Part shown: positions 13,701 to 25,700 of the stretch, in pieces | How positions within the stretch are numbered: the first letter of the stretch is position 1 | Layout: the number at the start of each line of letters is the position of its first letter | DNA from: Ampullaceana balthica | Taxonomy: Eukaryota > Mollusca > Gastropoda > Lymnaeidae | Length of the DNA: 64,000 bases | Assembly (NCBI GenBank): GCA_944989445.1 | Contig: CALYLW010000497.1 | Span: forward strand, 349,180 to 413,179 | Reading direction: 5' to 3' | Program-made: the position numbers and the translations under genes | Notes under the pieces: generated by a model | Told to the model about the DNA's origin: nothing | The model's database searches: none | What the model saw: the letters and a program-made list of their open reading frames with translations, nothing else

Positions 13701-16700
13701 TATACAATTAATATTTCATTGTCAGTGTTCTTACAGAATCTGGGTACATCATGTACATATAATTGCTTATACTAACAAAATTTTAGAAACCTTTCCATAA
13801 TTATATTTGTAAATGAGTAACATAAGAATGGAAGTTTTTTCATTCAACTGCTACTAAAAAAAATAAAAATTCATGTGACATGATGAAAATGTATTTAAGC
13901 AAACTGTCATATGAGTCTTCATTGTTAAATCTATGCAATTATTACCTCCAGCACTTCCCTCTTCATCAACAAGTTGGACACTCATGGCTATTTGTAATGC
14001 AGTGGGATCCATTTGCAGTTAAAATAGTTGTATTAAAAGAAACTAAAAATTTTAAAATTTTAAAAACACTGTGCTCCTCCTGTGGGTTAAAACCAACTGA
14101 ATCAAAATGAGATTTCAGAAATTATTTAAATTGGGAATTTTTTTCCCCTGAGCATTATTTTTTCATGAGCTTTACTAACAATATTTTAGTGAGCTCATGT
14201 CAAGTTTTTTCACTGAAAAAGAATTTTAAATCAATGCTAACTCTTAATGTCTATGACCTATTTTTTTTTCTTTCTGTGTGAAGAGAAATGTTAACAGTGA
14301 CTGAATATTTTCAATAATACAACAAAGAAACAAAAAATAAATGAATAATGTTTCTTAAAATACATAACCATGTAAACTTTTTTTAAATTTATCATTCTGT
14401 ATGGCTTTTTTAAAAAATAGAAACTTTATCAAATTACGATACAGTACACTATAGACTTTTGTGGTGTGCTTCATTTTTCTTCTTTGCTTTGTGTTGAGAG
14501 ACCACAGTTGATGTGGTTAGGATTGTGGCTTCTATAACTGGGAGGTGCTCGAAGTGTCATTGTGTCCATTTCATACCGCCTATAGAACTCTGTATTTGAA
14601 GTCAGAGTTGCTGTGCCCTCCAAAATTTACCATCCACTAGTTTTTTTGTGACATTTTCAGTTTGGGATTGAACTTCAGTCACTGTTCACAAGCTTGAGAT
14701 TCACCCATTTCAGACGGCTTGGACACCCAGCACCATAATTTTATAATGAAGAATGATCTTTTCTTTAATAGGATAACAGAGAAAGAGAGTCAAATATTCA
14801 TCAGCGAATTGAAAAGAAATGGCTTGGCAGCATTAAAATTCCTTTCTCCACTGTATACTTTAATAATAAGGTAACATTAACTTTTTTTTTCAACAATAGC
14901 ACGTAATATTTATAAGCCGTGAAAAATAAATCCAAGAAATTTTGTTTTTTATGTGTATTTATCTTGACTTACTTCAAGTTTTACTAAGTGAGGTGTAGGA
15001 CAGTGTTGTAGATCACAATTTAAAGGAGTTTTCTTTCTCACATGCTCATATAACCTATCAGATTGATGTAACCTTCAGTGATGTAGATCAGTGCTTCTCA
15101 AAGTAGTGGTCCGCGGACCGGTGCCGGTCCGTGGGCCATCCGCTGCCGGTCCGCAGATGTTCTAAAAAAAAGGGACCGAAAAAATTGTCAGTGCAGGGAA
15201 AATAGTGCACAAGTCCCTGGTGCAATGGAAAAAATTCCTGCCGGTCCGCCATACTAAAAAGTTTGAGAAGCACTGATGTAGATCACAATTTAAAGGAGTT
15301 TTCTTTCTCACGTGCTCATATATAACCTTCTATCAGATTGACGGAACCTTCAGGCTGAACACACCACCCATTTTGCTGGGCTACACTTATGACCAGTCAC
15401 AAGGCCAGCCCGGTGTGACTGAGCTTGACAACAGCCTCGCAAAAAGGAACACATTCTTGACCATGTATGTGACCCTTGAGCCGTCCCTTACTTTACCTGA
15501 CCCGTTTAAAGAAAAGGTAAGCTAGCTTTGGTGCGCCGCAAGGGTGACTTTACAATGACCCATTTAAAAATGTAAAGGGGAAAGTTGAGTTCAGATTGAC
15601 AGAAGAATGGATTGTTATGTTCCAAATGGTATAAAGTCTTGTTTCTGGAGTATGGAAGAACCGCCGAACCAATGACGACAGTGGTCGCCCGATTGTTGTC
15701 AGTTGCTTTTGTAGTGATAAAAAAAACCTCTGGTCATGGTTGTCTTTAAACGAGGATAAAAACTGCTGCTATAAAATATTTGTCTTTTTTAAAAAAAAAC
15801 ATAATTACTGACCTTTTGTGTTTCTATTTTTTCCATTCGTACACTTTGGCTAAGAGGCAGGAAAAAGACCCCAAAAAATATATGATTCACTATGTAACAT
15901 GTCAGGTTGTCTGTATGTAAAATTAAAGCCACCATTCAAAAACATGCGTAAAATCTTCCATGTCTACTCACTCTAAATATCTTTAATAATACAAGTGTGT
16001 TATATCAATATTGATGTAATCAATCTGCAGTATGAAGGCGGTTTTAAATTAAATATAGTTCAGGGGTGTGAAAAAATTATGCGGTGGCATACCAGAAAGA
16101 GGTAGCTCTAATTGAGAATCGTACAAAGTGCGTAACATAAATGTTATAATAGATGGAAGTTCATGAATTGCTGTGGCCATTATTTGGTGGGATCTTTTAT
16201 ATTGTATGAGACATTCAGATTAGGTTTTTAAATGAAAGAAAGTGAATTTTCATTTACTTAAATCAAATAGAGTGTATAATTCAGTACTATTATTTTATAT
16301 TATTTATATTTCAATTCTACTGTTAATTTTTATATTCTTTGCTCATTTGATCATGTTCAAATAATCAGAGAGTGGTAAGTGCTAGCAAAGTTTCTAGATG
16401 AATCACACATTGTTTTTCAGAATTTTTTTTTAAATAGTGCACAGCATCATTTTATTTTAAGAAAATTAAAACAATTTTGTTTCAGTTCCAAAAAAAAATG
16501 TGCAAAACCAGCTTGCTTCATGTTTTAGACTCTTTTTTTCTGTACTTTCTGCTCCTTCACTGGCTCTTTCTGTTCTTACCCCACCCTACTCCTCCCAACC
16601 GCTCTTTCTGTTCTTACCTCACCCTACTCCTCCCAACCGCTCTTTCTGTTCTTACCCCACCCTACTCCTCCCAACCGCTCTTTCTGTTCTTACCCCACCC

Positions 16701-19700
16701 TACTCCTCCCAACCGCTCTTTCTGTTCTTACCCCACCCTACTCCTCCCAACCGCTCTTTCTGTTCTTACCTCACCCTACTCCTCCCAACCGCTCTTTCTG
16801 TTCTTACCCCACCCTACTCCTCCCAACCGCTCTTTCTGTTCTTACCTCACCCTACTCCTCCCAACCGCTCTTTCTGTTCTTACCTCACCCTACTCCTCCC
16901 AACCGCTCTTTCTGTTCTTACCTCACCCTACTCCTCCCAACCGCTCTTTCTGTTCTTACCCCACCCTACTCCTCCCAACCGCTCTTTCTGTTCTTACCCC
17001 ACCCTACTCCTCCCAACCGCTCTTTCTGTTCTTACCTCACCCTACTCCTCCCAACCGCTCTTTCTGTTCTTACCTCACCCTACTCCTCCCAACCGCTCTT
17101 TCTGTTCTTACCTCACCCTACTCCTCCCAACCGCTCTTTCTGTTCTTACCTCACCCTACTCCTCCCAACCGCTCTTTCTGTTCTTACCTCACCCTACTCC
17201 TCCCAACCGCTCTCTCTGTTCTTACCTCACCCTACTCCTCCCAACCGCTCTTTCTGTTCTTACCTCACCCTACTCCTCCCAACCGCTCTTTCTGTTCTTA
17301 CCTCACCCTACTCCTCCCAACCGCTCTTTCTGTTCTTACCTCACCCTACTCCTCCCAACCGCTCTTTCTGTTCTTACCTCACCCTACTCCTCCCAACCGC
17401 TCTCTCTGTTCTTACCTCACCCTACTCCTCCCAACCGCTCTCTCTGTTCTTACCTCACCCTACTCCTCCCAACCACTCTCTCTGTTCTTACCTCCCCTAC
17501 TCCTCCCAACCACTCTCTCTGTTCTTACCTCACCTACTCCTCCCAACCACTCTCTCTGTTCTTACCTCGCCCTACTCCTCCCAACCACTCTCTCTGTTCT
17601 TACCTCACCCTACTCCTCCCAACCACTCTCTCTGTTCTTACCTCACCCTACTCCTCCCAACCACTCTCTCTGTTCTTACCTCACCCTACTCCTCCCAACC
17701 GCTCTCCTTGTTGTCATTCACATCACAATTTTTGATACTAGTAGCTGCTTTATTTTCTATATGTAGGAAGTATCCAGTGGCGGATCTAGATTTGTCTGCG
17801 TGGGGGGGCCAGGAGAATTTCAGGGGGCGCTGGCAAATTTTACTAATATCCGAGCATTGCGTAAATACTAATTATTAGCATACTAATTTAGTAAATGTTC
17901 TAAATCATCGAATAAGTCACACAGAATCAACAATGTAAACAGATTTGTTTACAAAATGGTAACGTAAATTTGTTTCAATAGTATATGTATTGATCTAAAA
18001 ATGAAACTTCGTTCATGCGAATTTAAATAAAGGCCTGAGCCCAATATAAATTGCTTTCTATGTGATTTCATTGATGCAAAACGATTTATTGTTGATTCAA
18101 AGTGAACGTTCTCAGCTAGATCACGTTCAATTGAAATTAATGCCAATCCAGGCAGACGTTCGTTTGTCACTGTAGAGCACAACTAATGTTTGATGATTTT
18201 CAATCTACTGAAACGTCCTTCAGCAGTTGCACTGCTAACTGGAAGATTCAAGTAAATATATAGAGTATTGACAAATTGGGGAGTCCTGATGACATTTGTT
18301 TTTCAGTTAAGAATGGTAGAACCTCTTTAATTTGTAGTTCACTAGATAGTTATAGACACATTGATACATACAAATCTTTGAAGATATCATATTCTACGAT
18401 TGCTTCTTCTAGGTTAATGTCGTGTTTGTAAATTTCGCATAAATTTCTAAAATAATCTTTATTTTCTTCCGACATTTATGATGGATCAATACAATTAATA
18501 CAATATAAAATGTTCTTCGAAATTCATTAAATCGATCATCTATTTGTGTTACAAGTGTATCCAAGATAGTGAAGTACGTTTTAAATTTAAAGCGTGTAGT
18601 TGGATGATAAGCCCTTTCATCTCTGCTTAGTTCACCTGCCATACTTCTCTTTTTTGAAAATTAATTCACTTTTCTTTAAAGTCTGTTTTAACATCTAGTT
18701 TGGATAATGTTCGTTAATAAATTATTTGACATCTACATTCAGAATTTCAAAAACTTCGCCGCTTCTCGTTTCAACAAAGTTATTTCTTCTAACATCGATC
18801 AATTGTTTTTCAAATGCAATGTGAGTATCCTTGCATTGCAAGTAGTTTGATAACACAAATATATTATCAAACAACTTTTTGTACAAATAGCATCAGAAAA
18901 ACAAAATAATATGTTGTTAATAAAACATATAGTCCCATAGATTCTGCTGTGACACTTCCTTTATATTCTGTTGAGTCCCTTGAATGTATATCTTCAAGTG
19001 TGGCTAGAATAGCAGAGAATGACCCAACAACTGCACCAACTGCATGCTTACAGCTTGCTTATCTTGTATCAAAAAGTCGTTTCCGAATATCTAATGTTGA
19101 TTCATATTGAGATTTCTGATATTCTTTAAAAGTATGTAGAAGTGGTAAACTAGACGTAAGGAATGCATACAACTTTTCAGCTGTGCGGAAAAACAACTGT
19201 ATATCACTGTTTAAAGACATTGCTTCCATTGTAACCCAATTCAAAACATGGTCACAAAATGAACATAGATGGCATGTGGCTGAAAATGTCTTTATTTGAG
19301 TTTGAAGGCCACTCTTAATTCCAGACATCACAGATGCCCTTGGCAGAGTGTAATATCAATGTTTCGCTTCTGTAGTTCCGTTAAAATCTTCTAACAAAAT
19401 GCGACATTATTGCTGTTTACCCAAATATAAAAGCATATAAATATTTCAACACTAAGTGGAACTGAACGTAAAACTGAACGTAAAGAAACTGACATCTGAT
19501 CAACTCTAGATATATCAATGGTTGAATCAATAATTAAAGAAAAGAATTGTGCAGACTTAACTTCTTTATCAATTGTCACTGATATGTCAGATGCGAGTGA
19601 TTGAATTAAATCATGTTGCACATCTTGACTTAAATAACGTTCTTTTTTCTTTTCAAACTTTAGATGACTGTCTAAAGTGGAATCATATTTGGGTAATAAA

Positions 19701-22700
19701 GATAACAATTCACGAAAATTTCCAGTATATCTACAACTGCCATGTTCTCTGTGTACTTTGAATGACAAACCTCACGTCTATCATCAGTTTCAATACTTAT
19801 TTATTCTTTTCCCCTTGGCGATGCACCTGACTATCAATTCAGATATAACAGTTTCATCATTTGAAATACGATATTTAGCAAGCCGATGCTGTCGTATTGC
19901 AGCTTGTTGTTGATCAGAAGTTTCGTGTTTAGTATTAGCAATATTTTTTTCTGCTCTAATGACAACTTTTTAGTGTTCATCGAGGGCGTCTTTAGGGGGC
20001 GCCATTATAGACCCAACAGGGGCGTGGGGGGGCAACCCGACCCCCCCTGCCCTATAGCTAAATCCGCCACTGGAAGTATCATCAGTAGATTTATATCTGT
20101 GTGATTTTAGAATGCAATGAAAGTGCACAATAATTGCACTAGATACTTGCGCAAAATTATGTGGCTCCCCCTCCCCTCCTTTTCCAGCACGTAGATCTCC
20201 ACGCCCCCATACTCTTTATAAAGTTTTGAACTGCCAGGAAGTGTAATATAAATTTTAAAAAGAGTCAACAGATTTTAACTCCCACATCAGTATAAAACAA
20301 TCTCTTACTGCGGCAGATTAAAAAATCATTTTTTTTTATGTTTCATCACTGTTTCCAACATCTATCTCCCTTAGACAGTTTTATCTTGTCACCCAATAAT
20401 CATGTGGCCGACTTTTTGGAGGTAGGAAAGGAAACCTTGGGGAAAACTTTGACTTGCCTTCTATTAAGTATATTTCTTTATTGAATTAAGGTGTTTATTT
20501 TTTTTTATTTGATTGGGAAGTGCAAAAACAGAAGTGATACTCCAGGGTACACAGGTTTAATATTTTAATCTTTATTTCCATGCTTATATGAAGGGTCACT
20601 AATTTAGATCATTCAGTTAGTCAACCTGTGAACCAGAGTGAAACCTTTCATTTTGTACATTAATTATTAAATAGCAATTAACAAATATATATATATATAT
20701 CCCTTTAAACTAGGGCTGCGGAAATTAACGATTAATTTCTCGATTAATTGTTTAAAAATTTTATCGATTAAAATTATTTTAATCGGTAAAAATTCTATTA
20801 AAATTTTAATCGATAAAAATTCGATTAAAATTAAAGAAAATATTTATAATATTTTTTTTTAAATTTTATTAATAAATAATGAATTATTAATAATTAATAA
20901 TAATTTATATTTTTTTACATACAAACTTCTCCCGCGTAAAATTATAATTTATTTTATTAATTTATGTGGAACGGCAGCATTCGACTAAAAAATGGCTGAC
21001 AGCATTAGCGCATTTAAATTTAAACATATAACTGGAAAGTTGAGCAAAAATTCAGTTTTTAAGCTAACTGCGGATGGCAAAGTCGAAGATGGTGAAAAAG
21101 TTTTTTTTTGTTACTTCCCTTGAAATGTTCAGTTTAATGACGTCATAAATTTAAATTTTTGGCTTTAATCGAAATTATCAATTAATTAATCGTTAATTTT
21201 TCAAAAGTTAATGATTAATTTTAAATTAATCCATAACAGTCCTACTTTAAACTAATTTCTTTTTTATAATTGGTTAATGGTTATAATTTTTTAATTATCG
21301 AAAATAAATTAAACATAGGAAAATAAACACCATGTGTATAAATTGTCATATCGCAAAATGGATAACTAGCATACAGCCATCCAAGTTTTTTGTTGTCTCC
21401 CCCTTTCTGCATTTGTACACTAATGAACTAACCCTCACCCTCCGCTCCCCTCTGGTAATTTTTTATGGATGATAGTTTTTTTATTTCTTTTTATTGAATT
21501 GAACAACGAAAACACTGCCAGAAGTATGAAAATCTGCAGAAAAGAAATTATTAAGTAAAAATATTCTATAGTACTTGTATTCATCGAAATGTAAATGCCT
21601 TTTGTATGACTTTTTCATAATCCTATTCATGACCAATTACATAAGATAAAACAAGTAATTAATGAAATAAAATTACAATTTTGTCAGTTGTCAACCAATG
21701 AAGAGGAGGAGCTGATTCAACATGCTGACAGGTGGCAGGAGAACCTAGAGCACAGATTCCCCAATCGTATTTTCAAGACAACAGTCATGGACACCACTGG
21801 GAGAAATGTTTTCGTGACTCGGTTTTTCAAATCAATAAAAGCCCCTCCAGAAGTCGAAGCGTGCACTGATCCAGATCAGGCTATGGTAATGCTAATTTCA
21901 AATATTTGGTGCTATCCTGTGTTGGACCTAATGTTCTATGGGTTTCGAAATTTGATTTTTTTTTATATTTTACAAAGTAAATCAACTGCAGGTGACATGG
22001 CACAGTGAGCAAGACATGGGACATGCATGCTGAAATCCATGGGTCTATATCCTAGTTAAACCAAATATCTATTACTACCCTTCTAGGGGGGATAAACATA
22101 CATGCAATCATTGCCTACCATGTAATGAAACATGTTTCTCTTATTTGAAAATCAGCCAAAAACAATTTCTCCTCGTGAAAATAGTGAATTAGTGATGGTT
22201 TATATTTAATAGCAGCTGGTGAACTTGCTGGAACCAAACAAATTTGCTCTGATTGAGTTGATCTTACATAATTGTAATGTATCATACACATTTTTTACCA
22301 CAGAATTTTTCTTCAAATATTTCAAATGAAAGATTTTTCTTTTGTTTTAATATAAATAGCATGTCATTATAAACTGGTAAATTTATAATATAAAAACAGG
22401 GTATTAGTAGGCCTGACAAGACGTAACACAACAGCGTTGTGTTACCTCTTGTCAGGCCTACTAATACCCTGTTTTTATATTATAAATTTACCTATTTAAA
22501 AGCCTGATTGCAGTCTCACCCCCATTACTTCATTATAAACTGTCAGACTTTGAATTCCCAAACTAGCAAGTAATACTGTAGATCAAAGCCTCTCATAATT
22601 GATCTGTAGAATACAATATTAATGGTGATTTTTAAAAATTATTTTTATAAATGTAGAAAAGTCTTCAGTTAACAAATTTTATACAATAACTTTGCCTTAT

Positions 22701-25700
22701 TCTTGTAAGTTCAATATTTAGGATGACACCTAAGTACTTGTTTATAATTGATCTATGCAGAAATTTTGTGAGCCTTGCAATGGGGGACTCTCTTTGCCAC
22801 CTCCCCCAACACCCACCCCCATTTTCCCCGTGTAATGAACAACAAACAATTTTTTTTTAAAGTTTTGGGACATTCAACTGCATAAAATTCTCATAAACCA
22901 ATAGATAGAGCTTGCAACAAAGTCGCAGTAAATGCAGTCTCCTTAAGATAAATTGTAAAAAGCAAAAATGTTGTTATAAACCATTAAATATGAGGCTTGT
23001 TACTTGTAAATTGTTTACAAAAGTTGTCCATTTATACAGTAAATCTCTAGTATTTCATGTTAAAAGTTTTTCTAAAAAATATATCCAATAAAGGAACTGG
23101 CAGCACGCTATGTCTCACTGATTCCATTTGTGGCTGATACAGCCTTATTCCCTGGTCAATGTGATATTTGGAGCACATGCAATGTGAGTTATGTATTAAA
23201 CTTTTCATGTGCATTTTACTAGCATAAATCACTAGTATTTGATTGCAATGCATTGCTTAAGATTTTTCAATTGAAGTTGATTTTTTTTTAAATATCTGAA
23301 TGAACCGTTTTGTGTAACTTAATTGCTTCAGTTTCAGACTCTTTTTAGATAATTTATTTAAGAGAAAATTATAATTTTTAACTCTTCAAGTAGCTTTTGA
23401 AGAAAAGTGTTGTGAAAATAAAAGGAACAAAATGAAAAATGTAAATTTTGAACAATAAGCGTAATATATTAACTTTTCAAATTCTTCTTTTTTTTTAACC
23501 CACACAGCAATTCATGAAGATGTTATGTGGTGATGAAGAGGAACATGCTGTGTTGCTTACCAACTACTTCTTGGGGTTGGGCAAACGTGCCTGGCTCATG
23601 TTAGGTAAGCTAAGGGTATCGAAAATTGTTTGCAATAGACATTGAAGCATGTTTGCCATGGGCAGATTTTAATTAGTACCTATGTAATCCGTAAAATGTG
23701 CTTTTCTGTACCCAATATATTATTGTGAGAAACTAGGTTTGAAGTTTATAATTTTTTATATGCCTTTTTTTTTGTCCTCACAGTAGAGCTTTTTGTTTTT
23801 AATTTCAAATTATTTTATTTTTATTTTTTTTAAAAAGGTATAAAGTATCAATAATTAAACTCTACATTTTATAAACAGGAAATGCTATACCAGAAGGCAG
23901 GACAGCCTATGTGCTAACAGAGGACAACAGCAAATTCTTTGTTTGGAATGCAAGATCAGGAGAAAAGTTCAGTGTTTATGACAATTATTGTCCAGTCCAT
24001 GTGGTTGGATGTGTCATCAATGCTGAAAATGTAATTATTTAAGTATTTTTATGTTATGGTGATAAAATTATTTTGACATTTAAGTATAATTAGGAAATCA
24101 TCATTTAGATGGAACATTTTAACAATTGACTGTTACAAAGTTTATTTATTTGGGTTTTTAGCTTCAGAATAAATTATCATTTTGAAATTAAAAATTTGAA
24201 CGTCGGAAAATTGATTTTTGTATACCGTGCATTTTAATTTTATGAATTTTAAAAATATAATTTGACTTAATCTTTAGATCTGGGCTAACATTCAACAATA
24301 TGAAAAACCAGCCCAAATGAATTTTAACTTGTCAAATACCAAGTGCTGGCAGCCTTTCTACAGCAAGTCTTTCCTGAGCAGAGGATTAGCATCAGTCCAG
24401 GTAAATTATTCTAGATAATGCATAAAGGTCTTATTATTTGAAATTTGAGATACTTTAAAAAACATTTTTTAATCAAATTGTCTATTAATTATATTTTTTT
24501 GCTCAATTAGGCATCATACCGAAGCATCTGTTTATTTGTCTTGTCTTTTGTTCTCAAACCGAAGCATATCTTTTTCCACATATTCAAATTTAAATGCATT
24601 ATTCCATCGACCCAGTTGCCGAAAATATAAATCACGAATTTAGATTTTAAAAATTATTCATCGAGAAGCCTCAATATTAAACAGTTAATTTAATTAATTT
24701 TCACAACAATTTTGGTGTTAAAAAATGTTATATTTGCAGTCATAGTATCAGAAATTATGTTATAGTGCCTCCTTTATCAATTTTCTAACCCACTAAACTA
24801 ATATCTTTTAGATTTTCTTATATCTTTATTGTGTGATCCAGTAGCAGGCAATGTTCCCTCTAAGGCAGTGGTTCCTAACCTTTTGGGGTCCATGCACCCC
24901 TTCAGATGCCCAAAAAGGTTCATGCACCCCCTCATGAAACTTGCAGAAAATGCATAATAAACTATGTTTATTTTAGGAACATAACAGTTTTGACAACGGG
25001 CAACAGGGAATTTATTGAGAGTTCTGCTGCTTCTTATGATGAATCAGCGATTTAAATCTGGAGACTGTTTTGGAAAAAGCATCTCTCATGTCATCCTCTG
25101 CATTCAACTTATTCCTTGCCTTGGTTTTAATCGTCAAAAGTGTGGAGAATCCTGCTTCACAGAGACAGGTAGTGGGAAATAAAAGGAGAGTCAGTACTGC
25201 CCTCAGTACTGGCTAGTTGTGGGTAGGAATCTAGCTGGGCGCACCAAATTTCAATCAAGGTATGTCAACTGAAGGCACTCCTCAGTACTTCTCTGGTTCT
25301 CAAATCAATCAGGTCATCTTTAGCAAGGTCACTGTCATCAATTTTTTCCAAGTCACAGAGAAAATCATTGGGAATCCAAAGGTCTTTCCTAGCAAATTCT
25401 TGACAGAAATACCCACCAAAGGACCTTTGAAATGTTGAAAGATGCTCTGAAATTTCCCCTTTGATGTTGTCAGGCAGTGATCCCTCAGTGCTTCCTTCTG
25501 CAGCAGATATTACAACTTCATCCAAGAGTGTAAAGTTTGCCAAGTTGGACTTTTCTAAGTCGTCGTTGGAATAATGGCAGTTTGTTAAGGAACGCTTGCA
25601 ATCTCTCAGTACCATCCATTACAGTCACAGCAGGTCCATGAAAAGATGTGTTAAACTCATTCAAGATGGAGAAGATGTCAGCCAGCTATGCCAAGTAATG

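Noticed and set aside
15088..15273. 61-codon minus frame
   Set aside because: It lies wholly inside the 187-bp hAT MITE and recurs in its second copy.
16477..17766. Two overlapping open frames over 400 codons with Pro/Ser/Leu repeats
   Set aside because: They exist only because the 38-bp pyrimidine repeat lacks stops in three frames; the same peptide recurs in each frame, and the array is inside a CC2D2A intron.
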